Source: an uncultured Pseudomonadota bacterium
GTDB lineage: Bacteria; Pseudomonadota; Gammaproteobacteria; Steroidobacterales; Steroidobacteraceae
DNA length: 54,833 nt
Assembly (NCBI GenBank): GCA_903884235.1
Contig: CAISEB010000051.1
Coordinates: forward strand, 1-54,833
Reading direction: 5' to 3'
The translations under genes and the position numbers were made by a program. Below, piece after piece: positions 38,701-47,600 of this stretch (position 1 is its first letter; every line of letters starts with the position of its first letter). A model generated the notes under the pieces. That model had not been told where the DNA came from. It saw nothing but the letters and a program-made list of their open reading frames with translations, and made no database searches.

Positions 38701-40749
38701 GACCGTCGCCGGCGGGGACGGGAAGGTCACGGCGGCCGTGGTCCCGGTGTACCCGGAGCCGCCGCCTGTGATCGTCAGGCCCGTGATGGCGCCCGACGCG
38801 GCATTGATGCCCGTCGCGTTCGCCGTCGCGGTGACGGCCGTGCCCGGGGGCGCGATCGTGACCGTCGGCGCGCTGAAGTAGCCGAAGTTGGCCGTATTCG
38901 ACAGGGTGATCCCGCTCACCGCGCCACCCGTCAGCACCGCGGTGGCGGTGGTCTGCGACGAGGCCGGCGGCGCAGACACGGTCACGGTCGGAGCCGTGAA
39001 GTAGCCGAAGTTCGTACCGTTGACGGCGATCGAGCTGACCGTCCTCGCGGCCGCGCCGGTGCCCAGCGTCGGCGTGCCGGTCGCCTGGACTGCGTTCGCC
39101 GGGGGCGCGAGCGTCACGGTCGGGGTCGTGAAGTAGCCGAAGTTGCCGGTGTTCGACAGCGCCACAGCACTGACGGACTGGCCGGCGAGCGTCGAGCTTG
39201 CCGTCGCGTTGACCGCGGCGGGCGGGGCCGACAGCGTGAGCGCGGGTGCGGCGCCGTAGTAGCCGTAGTTCGCCGACACCGACACGCCCGTGACGACGCC
39301 GTTCGCGACCGTGACGGTCGGGACCGCATCGGCATTGGGGGTCGGCGCGGCGATGTGCACGCCCGGCAGCGAGGCCGAGTTGTACAGCGAGCCACCGCCG
39401 CCCGCGGCCGGGGCCAGCGAGGCGACGGTCGTGTTCTGCACGGCCGTGCCGCCAGTGCGCAGCGTCGACGTGGCGCTCGCCGTCGCGGCGGTGCCCTGCG
39501 GTGCGCTGATCGTGACCACGGGCGCGACGGTGTACGAGGCACCACCGTTCGTGCCGGTCACCGCGGTGACCTTGTAGCCGCTCGCGGTCGCGGAGGCGGT
39601 CGCCTTCACGCCCGGGCGCAGCAGGGGGGCGGCCACGGTGACGACCGGGGGATTCGCGGCGGAGTAGAAGCCGCCGGCATTGACCACGTCGATCGCCTTC
39701 AGGCTGCTCGTCGTCGAATCGACGACCGCATGCGCGGTCGCGATGCTCTGCGGCGGCGCGATCGTCACGACCGGCGAGGCGGAATAGCCCGCGCCCGTCG
39801 CGGTGACGGCGATGTCGGTCAGGTACCCGTAGCGGGTGTCACCGACCGGGATGGTCCACTGGTGCGGGTTGCCGTCCGAGATCCACGGCGTCAGGCCGCC
39901 ATGCAGGTGGATGTCGATGCGGTTCTGCGGGAGCGCGCCACCGGCGAGGGTCGCGTCCACCGGCAGCGGCAGGTCGCCGTTCCGGGTGACGGTGCCCTGG
40001 CAGGGACCGATCTTCGGCTGCGTGCCGCTGCACGTCGCCGCGCCCGGAGGCAGCAGGTTCGAGTACTTGATGCGGGTCGCGTGGTCCTTGGTCGCGACGA
40101 TCATGGGCCCGAGGTAATGCGGCTGGTCGTAGCCGAACACCTGGTGCTGCACGCCAGCGGCGTCCGGCAGCGTGATCGGGGTGCCGTTCGGGTAGAACAG
40201 CGGGACGTGCTTAGAGCCCGTGGGCTGCGGCTGGCCCGGCTCCTCGATCTGCACGTAGCCGCGCAGCACGGAGGCCTTCGGGAGGTCGGAGTGCAGCTGC
40301 TCCTGATATTCGACCGCGGCGATGTGGTAGTAGTCCGCGAGGTCCGTCGGCCACACGCCGGGTACCGCCAGGGGGATGTACTTGCTGCCGTCGTCGACGG
40401 CGCCGGTCAGGCCCTGGTTGTTGTGGTACGCCATCGCGCCCGTGCCCGCGTTCGTCGTCGGCGCAAGGCCCTTGACGCTCGGCAGGATGTCGACGAACTT
40501 GCGCATCGGCGCACCGGTGTCGATCGGCAGTGCGTTGGCGCCGCCGACGAGATCCGGACGCGGGCCTAGGGGGCTGTTCGCGTAGAACGTCGGTTCAACG
40601 ACGTCCGGGGGACCCGCAGGGTTCGCGTTGCGGCTGTAGCCCGGGGCGAACCCCGGCCCGGCGACGGCTGACGGGATGATCCCCGCCAGGGCCACCACGC
40701 CGCTCGTCGCGAGTGCGAGCGCTCGTGTCAAAAAAGGCCTGAGTGTCAT
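32794..40749 (-). CDS. Giant multicopper oxidase with inserted beta-repeat arrays (MCO1, MofA-like)
   Basis: This 2651-residue secreted protein has a signal peptide (1-30, cleavage after AVA). All four multicopper oxidase motifs are present but very far apart: HLHG at 281-284, WYHDH with H1442/H1444, HPVHFH with H2391/H2394/H2396, and HCHILGHEENDFM with H2513, C2514, H2515 and H2519. Common oxidases have the first two motifs about 40 residues apart; here about 1,070 residues of 'GSGYxxAPTVTIxAPP' repeats (26 copies, about 312-1383) intervene. A second array (about 1950-2270, 8 copies) precedes the last cupredoxin domain. A fibronectin-III-like domain ends the protein. The axial position of the type 1 site is Phe (F2524). 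It should oxidise an external substrate, possibly Mn(II) or Fe(II), and reduce oxygen. The domain set suggests MofA/OmpB-type metal oxidases. A TAGGAG site supports the start. Confidence 0.88.
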   Translation of the reverse strand: MTLRPFLTRALALATSGVVALAGIIPSAVAGPGFAPGYSRNANPAGPPDVVEPTFYANSPLGPRPDLVGGANALPIDTGAPMRKFVDILPSVKGLAPTTNAGTGAMAYHNNQGLTGAVDDGSKYIPLAVPGVWPTDLADYYHIAAVEYQEQLHSDLPKASVLRGYVQIEEPGQPQPTGSKHVPLFYPNGTPITLPDAAGVQHQVFGYDQPHYLGPMIVATKDHATRIKYSNLLPPGAATCSGTQPKIGPCQGTVTRNGDLPLPVDATLAGGALPQNRIDIHLHGGLTPWISDGNPHQWTIPVGDTRYGYLTDIAVTATGAGYSASPVVTIAPPQSIATAHAVVDSTTSSLKAIDVVNAGGFYSAANPPVVTVAAPLLRPGVKATASATASGYKVTAVTGTNGGASYTVAPVVTISAPQGTAATASATSTLRTGGTAVQNTTVASLAPAAGGGGSLYNSASLPGVHIAAPTPNADAVPTVTVANGVVTGVSVSANYGYYGAAPALTLSAPPAAVNATASSTLAGQSVSAVALSNTGNFGYFTTPTVTLAPPANAVQATGTPTLGTGAAARTVSSIAVNGTNFGYFTAPTVTVSAPPASSQTTATAVLTGGAVSGITLSNTANFGYFSAPTVTIAPPGTAVTATANATGINAASGAITGLTITGGGSGYTGTTAAVTFPSPPATVQANASGTVSGGALTGVTLTNVGYGYWTAPTVTVSAPPGVPAAGSATVNATTGALTAIIVTSSGVGYTAAPTVTVAAPPATVQATATATLGANGVVSSPLTLTNAGFGYWTAPRVTLSAPPASVRATATVTTGRVVSIANGGTNYATAPTVTVTGGTRTGAGLAWTATATVAGGKVTAITIGNAGTVYSQAPTLTIAAPPAAVTPTATATVANGVITAINVGAGSVYTTVPTVTIAAPTAGTQASARATLTGNVITVALRNAGAGYASAPAITFSAPTGTGVAATATASVANGRISGITVNTGGTGYVAAPTITIGAPTAGTRASANVTIANGLVTGVSATGFVAGTGYDPLATVPAATIAAPAGAGTPATATAIVQNGVLTGFQINGGSGYTSAPTVTLTGGWTASTRATATANIANGKITSISMVNGGTNYTAAPTITIDAPTASVPATATANIANGSITGFTVTNPGSNYTAAPAVTVGAATPSTRATATASVANGVLSIASFTPGSGYVSPPTVTGIPASTPSVAATATAVVTNGAVTGYTVTNAGQGYLAAPAVTIDAPPPAQQATATASVAAGAVSGYTITNSGWGYTSAPTVTVADPYVPAAALASAIVGADGTLRGIKIDPRNPGAGYTPASPPVVTVAPPANARQAVATAKVTAGQLTGVTIVDAGGGYTDTPAVTVSDTTGAGGAINALIAMPVGPGFKQVPDMVGDDPGTLDGTPTGAPKRPAGYTPPAVGEGTLYYTNNQSERLMWYHDHTTGITRLNVYEGLAAPFMLRDPSVEPQLPTETGVATTGGQLQGYLPQQIIPIVIEDKTFVPKDIMLEDARWDQGHWGTYGDLWFPHVYETNQNPAMLASASAAGRWDWGPWFAIVYPSMYSLPSGQYGDVTTTPEAFQDSETVNGVAFPTVTVEPRAYRLEFLNSNNDRFVNLGFYQADPLQARAADGAVNTEVLAGPQTGAQPSSYPGNPFSGNTAVTPWPVDGRWAPNPDQMGPSMFQIGNEGGLLPMWVEQPAIPINMDYNRRSVTVLNVSQDNDVTQACYPKCHGLYIGPAMRADVVVDFAPWAGRTLILYNDNPAPNPGFDGRIDYFTGNDPGNAGNYPTGGAPNTEVGYAPNTRTILQVVVGTKANVDGLHDPAAEYPMAIMSDGSWNPQALGTGRSIGANVGTPGLMQRIYAATQAPPIVGESAYNVIGAVDSTHGFSSNYIDQVGDMYLASQNEPMFFVTNPGALNLISIAVLGKTTATGAASGIGLGGASGGNNPAAGAGTGYWTAPTVRIDPPGCDPLVSGRVGCHTAVATANVAGGQVQTIDLLDPGAGYTEVPAVTLISGGAVSSLSVTNVGSGYTTVPNVTVAPPANSACVGATCPTVTAATATATVSASGSVSIALTSGGSGYSAAPVVTIDPPANLAATGTATVGAGSVTGVTLVSGGVYPAGSATVTFAAPPAPRTAVIQAVPFSGICCSYTILDGGTGYTGAPTLTLIDPTGLGSGATANLVVTNGSVTSVVPTATGNFAYGAVVNAAVSAPTSTVSTATGVATVTNGVVTGVTITNGGSGYLAAPAVTFSGGTQATAVAGVAGGGTGATAMAIASTTRAFVAPAALPNGGVPTPANSVPMTLPSLCPASVTTCPTLDSIKIGRLMNPAIQELFEPFYGRMNATLGIEMPNQSLTVQTTLPLNYIDPATEQLEANTSQMWKITHNGVDTHPVHFHLVNVQVVNRVGWDGTVKPVEDNELGWRETVTMNPLEDIIVVMNAAMPQVPFGIDHSYRAQDPSQPLGVNMGFTQFAVVGLNGTPVNGLPVDSRALGIGEPATVVNSMEEYDNEYVWHCHILGHEENDFMRAIAVTNQTLRPDAPTSVVAVQQPDGTVQLTWVDPTPFSAPATYGNAKNELGFKVERSIDGGATWHLAATAAANATQATDPVPGLKGTAVQYRVYGYNVASAGRLLNADPTSTGVGLYGTTSITLQ
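33930..34900 (-). repeat. MCO1 repeat array 2 (about 8 units)
   Basis: In-frame degenerate repeats encode residues about 1950-2270. Each unit carries a 'GSGYxxAPxVT' turn and a following 'ATATAxV' strand pair. A cysteine pair (PFSGICCSYTI) interrupts unit 5 and is conserved in the same place in the second oxidase. Total length (about 320 residues) is also nearly the same in both proteins. Confidence 0.8.
36601..39818 (-). repeat. MCO1 repeat array 1 (about 26 units)
   Basis: About 3.2 kb of degenerate tandem coding repeats, period about 35-45 codons, encode residues 312-1383. The consensus is N-x-G-x-G-Y-x-x-A-P-T-V-T-[IV]-x-A-P-P followed by an Ala/Thr-rich strand and 'NGxVTGxT'. It begins 28 residues after the HLHG copper motif and ends 58 residues before HDH, so it sits inside the catalytic oxidase fold. 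Similar glycine-tyrosine turns occur in phage tail-fibre and bacterial adhesin repeats. Confidence 0.85.
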
Positions 40750-40914
40750 GTCCGACTCCTACGGATGAACGCCAAGAGAACTTCGAACCCACGCGGAGCA
40801 CCCCTACGGGCGCTCCACACCGAATGTTCGTTATTGCAATTTCTGCGCGCGGATTTCACCACTACTTCGGTCGCACTTTGGAGCCCGCTGGGGCACTTTT
40901 GGGCGATCGACCTA

Positions 40915-40939
40915 CCCCAATCATGGGGTTATTTCCCCA
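40915..40939. promoter_or_regulatory. Three alternating complementary arms upstream of MCO1
   Basis: CCCCA (40915-40919), TGGGG (40924-40928) and CCCCA (40935-40939) follow one another, so the central arm can pair with either neighbour but not both. This lies in the AT-rich leader about 170-190 bases before the MCO1 start. It could be an operator or a small attenuator-like switch. The arms are only 5 bp, so chance is a real alternative. Confidence 0.25.
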
Positions 40940-41182
40940 TTGCTTTTAGATATCTATCGTGCAGTCAATACTTATGTTAACCGTGGATACGCCCGCCTCC
41001 TGCGCGCCTGCGCACCTGCGCCAGGTTCGCGGCCTGACCCTCAGTCAATTCTGTTTTGATTGTTTTTACGTAAAGTCCCGGCTGCCGAGCTGGGCTCGCG
41101 TCCCGCGACGCGCGCGGCACGGCGGTGCGGGCAGGGACCGCGCGGCGGCGTGACCTCCGATCGCCGGATCGCCAACGAAAAA

Positions 41183-41207
41183 CGCCCCGCGTGCAACACG
41201 CGGGGCG
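41183..41207 (-). terminator. Intrinsic terminator for the PsiF2 transcript
   Basis: A perfect 11-bp stem (CGCCCCGCGTG / CACGCGGGGCG) with a 3-base loop is followed on the minus strand by TTTTT (A-run at 41178-41182 on the plus strand). It is the clearest intrinsic terminator in the window and ends the minus-strand transcript carrying PsiF copy 2, and probably MCO2, before MCO1 begins. Confidence 0.88.
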
Positions 41208-41290
41208 CCGTGAGCGGCCCGGTCGGGGCCGTCAGCAATGGCCGTGACCCATGCCCTCGAGGGCTGGGGATCGCGGCCCAGGGGGCTCGT

Positions 41291-41515
41291 TCAGTGGCCT
41301 CGCATGCAGTTCTGGACTGCCTGCTCCTTGGCCGCGCCCTTCAGGTCCTTCGCCTTCTTCTGGCACGCCGCCATCTGCGTGCGTGCCGACATGCGGCTGG
41401 TCTGCTGCATCGACTGCGGCGTGGCCTGTGCCGGCGCATTCGAGGGCGGCTTCGTGCCCGCCACCGCGATCGCCGACACGAGGAGTGCCGCGATCACCAG
41501 GGTGTATTTCGTCAT
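41291..41515 (-). CDS. PsiF-like small secreted protein (copy 2)
   Basis: This 74-residue protein has a signal peptide (MTKYTLVIAALLVSAIAVAG) and a PsiF-type repeat with the same pattern as copy 1: RTQMAACQKKAKDLKG, then VQNCM. The two are related in the repeat but differ in the linker, which here is Pro/Gln-rich. A GAGG site precedes the ATG by about 9 bases. It lies 137 bases behind MCO2. The repeated pairing with a giant oxidase suggests a linked envelope function, unknown at present. Confidence 0.75.
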   Translation of the reverse strand: MTKYTLVIAALLVSAIAVAGTKPPSNAPAQATPQSMQQTSRMSARTQMAACQKKAKDLKGAAKEQAVQNCMRGH

Positions 41516-41614
41516 GTTCGCGATCCTCGTCAATGCCCGCATCGCGGGCCAGGTAAGTAAGGACGGGCTCAACTCGTCGCTCGCCATGGGGGCTTTCGCC
41601 GCCGGGTGAGAGCG

Positions 41615-41642
41615 GTGCCGGGCGGGAGGTCCCACCCGGCAC
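41615..41642 (-). terminator. Hairpin just after the oxidase 2 stop
   Basis: Arms GTGCCGGG and CCCGGCAC (8 bp) with an inner GGGA/TCCC pairing lie 10 bases after the MCO2 stop. The core (GCCGGGTGGG...CCCGCCCGGC on the minus strand) is shared with the hairpin after MCO1. No T-tract; the downstream PsiF gene is probably still transcribed through it. Confidence 0.45.
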
Positions 41643-41652
41643 CGTACCCGGA

Positions 41653-44600
41653 TCACTTCAGCGTGATCGTCGTCGTGGCCATGGCACCGACACCGGCGTT
41701 CGTCCCGCCGATGACCTTGCCGAGCGTCGGCGCGTTGTAGCCGTAGACCCGATAGTTGACGAGCGTAGCGCTCGGAACCGGGCTCAGCAGCAGATCCGAC
41801 GCCGTCGTGCCGTTGGCCGGGGCGACTGCCACCACCTGCCAGTTGGTGCTGGTCGGCGTGCACGTCCCGACGCAGCGCTCGAGCCTGAAGCCGAGCTCGT
41901 TCTTCGCATTGCCGAGCGTCGTCGCCGCGGCAGCGACCGGGGTCGGATCGACCCAGCTCGCCACCACCGGCGCACCGGCCGAGGCCTGCGTCAGCACGAA
42001 CCCGGTCGGCGCATCCGGCGCCGTGGTCTGCGACGTCGCCACGAGGGCGCGCATGAAGTCGTTCTCTTCATGGCCGAGGATGTGGCAGTGCCACACGTAC
42101 TCGTTGTCGTAGTCCTCGATCGAGTTGACGACCGGCGTCGACGCCGTGTCACCGACGCCCGCGATGTTGCCCGCCGGGTAGTAGCCGGCCGGGATCGGCA
42201 GGCCGTTGGCCGCGAGACCGTTGATGCCGGCGGTATAGAACTGGGTGAAGCCCATGTTCACACCGAGCGGCTGCGACGGATCCTGCGGACGGATGCTGCG
42301 GTCGATGCCGAACGGCACCTTCGGCATGTCGGCGCGCATGACGACCATGATGTCCTCGAGCGGGTTCATCTTGACCGTTTCCTTCCAGCCGAGCTCGTTG
42401 TCCTCGGGCGGCTTGACCGTGCCGTCCCAGCCGACGCGGTTGATGACCTGCACATTGACGAGATGGAAGTGCACGGGGTGCGCATCCACGCCGTTGTGCG
42501 TGATCTTCCACATCTGCACCGTGTTCGGCTCCAGCTGCTCAGTTGCACCGTCGATGTAGTTCAGCGGCAGCGTCGTCTGCACCTTCAGCGACTGGTTCGG
42601 CATCTCGATGCCGAGGGTCGCGTTCATGCGGCCGTAGAACGGCTCGAACAACTCCTGGATCGCCGGGTTCATCAGCCGGCCCACCACCGCGTTCGACGTA
42701 TTGGTGCAGGAGGTCTGCGCCGCGTTGCAACCCATCAGCGAGGCGAGGCCCGGCGGCAGCGCCATCGGGACCGCACTCGCCGAGAGCGGCACGCCACTGT
42801 TCGGCATGGCCGCAGGCACCACGAACGCCGTCGTGCGACTGGTCAGGGCGACCGCGGTCGCACCGGTGCCGCCACCGAGCAGCGACGCCACGGCCGTCGC
42901 CTGCGCGCCACCCGTGAAGGTGACCGTCGGCGCACCCGCGAAGTAGTTGCTGCCCGGGGTCGTGACGCTGACGCTGGCGACGAAGGTACCGGTCGGATCC
43001 ATGACCGCAGTGCCCTTCGCCTGGACCGCGACGGTCGTCGGCGCCGGGACCGCGCTCAGCACCGCCTGCTTGTAGGTCAGCGGGCCAGTGGTCAGCGGGA
43101 TCACGCTCGTGATCGAACCGTTCGACACGATCGTCTGCGCGGTCGCACCGACCAGCGCCGGGGTCACCGACGGATCCGTGACCGTGAGGGTCGAGCCCGC
43201 GGTGTAGCCGAGCCCACCATCCGTGACGGTGTAGATGCAGCAGATGCCGCTGAACGGCGTGGCCGTGATCTTCGCCTGGCGAATCGCCGGGGGCGCGGAG
43301 AACGTCACGGTCGGGACAGTCGGGGAGACGTACGTGCCACCCGATCCGACGAGCACCTGGCTGACGGTGTCGGCGGCCAGGACCGCACTACCCGTGGCCG
43401 CGACGGCCGACGGGGGTGCAATCGAGACCGTCGGCTGGCCCGTGTAGCCGGTGCCGGCGGCGGTCAGGGTCACGCCCGTGACCTTGCCCGCAGTCAGGAC
43501 CGCGGTCGCCGCGGCGCCGCTGCCATTGCCACCCGAGATCGTCACGGCCGGGGCCGTCGTGTAGCCGGCACCGCCGCTGGTCAAGCCGATCGAGCCAAGC
43601 TTGTACGCGGCCACGATGTTGACCGAGGGCGCGTAGGTGTAGCCGAGGCCCGGGTTGGTCAGCGTGATCGCCGTCACTTCGCCGCCGGTAACGGCAGCCG
43701 TCGCCGTGGCCTGCGCGCAGCCCGTGGTGCCGAGCGTGCAGCTCGTGGGCGCCGAGATCACGACCGCGGGAGGCGTCGTGTAGCCGGTGCCGGAGCCCGC
43801 ATTCGCGTTGCTGCCCGTGCTGCCCCCGCCGAGGCCAACGCCACTCGGGGCGCCGGTCGCGGTCGTCTGGCCAGTCACCGCGATGCCGGTGATCGTCAGC
43901 GGACCGGGGTTGGTCACGAAGAACATCGGCTCGTTCTGCGACGCGAGGAACATGTCCCCGTACTGGTCGGTATACCCCGAGCTGAACGCACCGGTCGTAT
44001 CGACGGCGCCGAGCACGTTGTACGCGCTCTCGCCGACGATCGGAGCCGCCTGCGTCGCGACATAGACGCGCTGCAGCGCACCGGGTGTTCCGACCGACTT
44101 GCCGACCTGGCGGCCCGCGCCGAGCACGGTCGGGTCAAACGTCGCGGCGACCGGCGCCGGGAGCACGACCACCTGCATCAGCGTGCGGGTGTTCGGGCCG
44201 TAGCCGGCTTCCGTGTTCGGCGCACCGCCGGTGGCGTAGTTGACGGCGTTGCCCGGATCGTTGCCGGTGAAGTAGTCGATACGACCGTCATAGCCGGGGT
44301 TCGGCGCCGGCGCATCGTTGTACAGGATCAGCGTGCGACCCGCGTACGGCGCGAAGTCGACCACGACGTCCGCACGCTCGGCACCGCCGAGGTACAGGCC
44401 GTGGCACTTCGGATAGCAGGGCTGCGTCACGTCGTTGTCCTGCGAGACGTTGAGCACGGTCACGCTGCGACGGTTGTAGTCGTAGCTGACCGGGATCGCG
44501 TCCTGCTGGACCCAGGTGGGCAGCATGCCGGCTTCGTTGCCGATCTGGATCATCGGCGGACCCATCTCGCTCGGCAGGGGCGCCCAGCGACCGTCGGTCG

Positions 44601-47600
44601 GCCACGGCGTCAGGGCGTTGTTCGCCGCCACGTCGTGGAACACGTTGCCCGCGTAGTTCGTCGGCTGATCGCCGAAGTTCGGGCCGGCGAGCACTTCGGT
44701 GTTGATCGCGCCGTCACCGGCACGCACCTGCAGCGGATCGGCCGTGTAGAAGCCGACGTTGAAGAACCGGTCGTTCGAGCCGTTCAGGAACAGGAACCGG
44801 TAGGCCTTCGGCTGGACCGTCAGCGTCGGGTAGGCGACGCCATTGACGACCGCCGTATCCTGGAACGCCTCGGGCGTCGTCGTCACGTCGCCGTACTGGC
44901 CCGTGGGCAGCGCGTACATCGACGGATAGACGATCGCGAACCACGGACCCCAGTCCCAACGACCGGCCTGGCTCGCCGAACCCCAGAACGACGGGTTCTG
45001 GTTCGTCTCATAGACGTGCGGGAACCAGAAGTCGCCGGGCTGGCCCCAGTGCCGCGTATCCCAGTTCGCGTCCTCGAGCATGATGTCGGCCGGGACGAAA
45101 GTCTTGTCCTGCAGCACGAGCGGGATGATTTCCTGCGGCAGACCGGCCGCCGCGAGCGGCGCCTCGGTCGCCGGATCGAGGATCAGGTACGGCGCGGCCT
45201 CGCCCATGTAGGCGTTCAGGCGCGTCGTGCCCGAGGTGTGGTCGTGGTACCACATCAGGCGCTCGGACTGCTGGTTCGTGTAGTACAGCGTGCCCTCGCC
45301 GACGATCGGCGCCGTGTATCCAGCGGGACCGGTGGCGTTGCCGACCATGTCGGGCACCTGGCGGAAGCTGGCTCCCACCGGGCTCTCGATCAGCGCCGCG
45401 GCGGTCGCACCGCTGCCGCCGCCACCGGAGATCGTCACGTTCGGAGTCGCGCTGTAGCCACCGCCCCGGTTCGTGATGGTCACGCCGGTCACGCCGCCGC
45501 CGGCGATGGCCGCCGTCGCGGTCGCCTGCACGGCATTCGCCGGCCAGGCCACGGTGACCGCAGGCGGCGCAAAGTAGCCGTTGCCCGCATTGGTGATCGT
45601 GAAGCCGCCGATCGAACCGTCAGCCGCGACATTCGCGACGGCCGTCGCCTGGACCGGAGCCGGGGGCGCCGCGACCGTCACGGTCGGGGACGTCTGGTAA
45701 CCCCAGCCGGCGCCGGTGATCGTGTAGCCGTTCACGACCTGCGTCGTCGCATTGATCGATGCGGTCACCGTCGCCGCCGTCGCAGCGGGCGGTGCGGAGA
45801 GCGTGACCGCCGGTGCGGCGAGGTAGCCCACACCCGCGTTGGTGAGCGTCAGGCCCGACACCGCGCCAGTCGCCGCGTTGAGGGTGGCCGTGCCGGTCGC
45901 GGTGACGCTCGCCGTCGGCGCGCTCAGCGTGATGGTCGGCGTGGCCGCGTAGCCAGCACCGGCGTTCGTGACCGTGAAGCCGGTCACCACGCCATTCGCG
46001 ACCGTCGCCGTTGCCGTCGCCTGGGTGATGCCACCGGTCGGTGTCGAGACGGTGACCGTCGGCGGCACGGCAGGGTTGTAGCCGCTGCCTGCGGTCGTGA
46101 TCGTGTAGCTCGTGACCGCACCGGCCGCGATGTTCGCGGTCGCGACTGCGCGGACGCCCGCGGTCGCGGTGGCGATGGCGACGGCCGGAACCGTCGTCGG
46201 GTCATAGCCCGTGCCCGCATTCGTCAGCGTGATCGCCGTGATCTTGCCGTTGGCGACTGTGGCGGTTGCGGTGGCGCGCGTGCCCCCGGTCGCGTTCGCG
46301 ACCGTCAGCGTCGGCGCCGTCGAATACACGCCCGTGCCGACGACCGTGATGCCGGTGAGCTTGCCTGCGGCGACCGTGGCGGTCGCGGTCCAGGCGGTAC
46401 CGCTGACGCGCGTGCCGCCGGCCACCGTGATGAGCGGGGCCGTGAAGTAGCCCCAGCCCGCGTTGGTGATCGTGACGGCCTTGGCGGTCGACACCGTCGC
46501 CGTGGCGCGCGTCGTGGTTGGCGTTGCGATCGTGACCGACGGTGCCGTCCAGTAGCCGAAGTTGGCTGCATTGACGGCGATGGCGGTCAGGGCGCCCGTT
46601 GCCGCGTTCACGGACGGCGTGCCGACCGCATTCAGCGCCGCGGGCGGCGCCGGGAAGGTGACGGTCGGCGCGGTCGTGTACCCGGTCGTGCCGACGTTGA
46701 CCGCGAGTGCGGTGATCGCGCCCGTCGTGGCGCTAACGGTCGGGGTCGCCGTCGCGGCGACACCGCTGCCGGTCGGCGCGCTGATCGTCACGGTCGGCGC
46801 GACCCAGTAGCCGTAGCCGGCCGTGCCGACGGCGATCGAACCGAGCGTCGTGCCGGTCCGCGTCGCCGTGGCCGTCGCCTGGACGGCGGCGGGCGGGGCG
46901 GCGACGGTGACGGTCGGGGCGGTCGAATAGATGCTTCCGCCAAGGCCGAGGGTCAGCGAGGCGACCGCGCTCTTCTGCTGCGCGGTGCCGGTGGCGACCA
47001 GCGTGGCCGTCGCGGTGGCCGTGACGCTGGCAGGCGGGGCCGACACGGTCACGACCGGGGCGACGTAGTAGCCGGTGCCGGCCGTCAGGGCCGTGATGGC
47101 GCTGACCTTATGCGCGGCCACCGTCGATGAGGCCGTCGCCGCGGTGCCGCCCGTCGCGGTGGGCGCGCCGAGCGTGACCGCGGGATGAGTGCCGGCGACG
47201 TAGCCGGAACCCGCGTTGGCCACGTTGATCGAGCCGACGCCGAAGTTGGCGTTCAGCACCGCGGTGCCCGCGGCCACGGCCTGCGGCGGATCGACGGTCA
47301 CCGTCGGCACCCCGGCGTAGCCGGATCCGACCGCGGTCACCGCCATGTCGCTGACATCGCCGTAGCGCGTGTCACCGACCGGGATCGTCCACTGGTGCGG
47401 CGTGCCATCCGAGATCCAGGGCGACAGGCCGCCGTGCAGGTGGATTTCCGCGCGGTTCTGCGGCAGCGCGCCGCCGGCGAGCGTCGGGTCGACCGGAATC
47501 GGCAGGTCACCCATGCGCTGGCCGGTCGTCTCGTTGAAGGCGCCCGGGGGCAGCAGGTTCGACCACTTGATGCGCGTCGCCACGTTGCGGTGCGCGATGA

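Larger units (their letters stand above)
40750..41290. other. Region between MCO1 and PsiF copy 2; no gene seen
   Basis: The 541 bases contain no convincing coding frame. The part next to MCO1 (40840-41070) is distinctly more AT-rich than the surroundings and should hold the MCO1 promoter; on the minus strand a TTGACT lies at 40955-40960, but I find no well-spaced -10. The far side carries the terminator for the PsiF/MCO2 transcript. Confidence 0.6.

Noticed and set aside
32782-40569. A 2595-codon open frame on the strand opposite MCO1, and a 1686-codon one opposite MCO2 (42070-47130)
   Set aside because: The translations are Arg/Gly/Asp/Val low-complexity with no domain. They are the antisense reading of GC-rich repeats, where stop codons are rare. 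The minus-strand frames have signal peptides and copper motifs.
33930-47346. Periodic repeats that could suggest a CRISPR array or minisatellite
   Set aside because: The periodicity is about 105-130 bases, degenerate and always in frame with a protein-level consensus. There are no identical short repeats with unique spacers.
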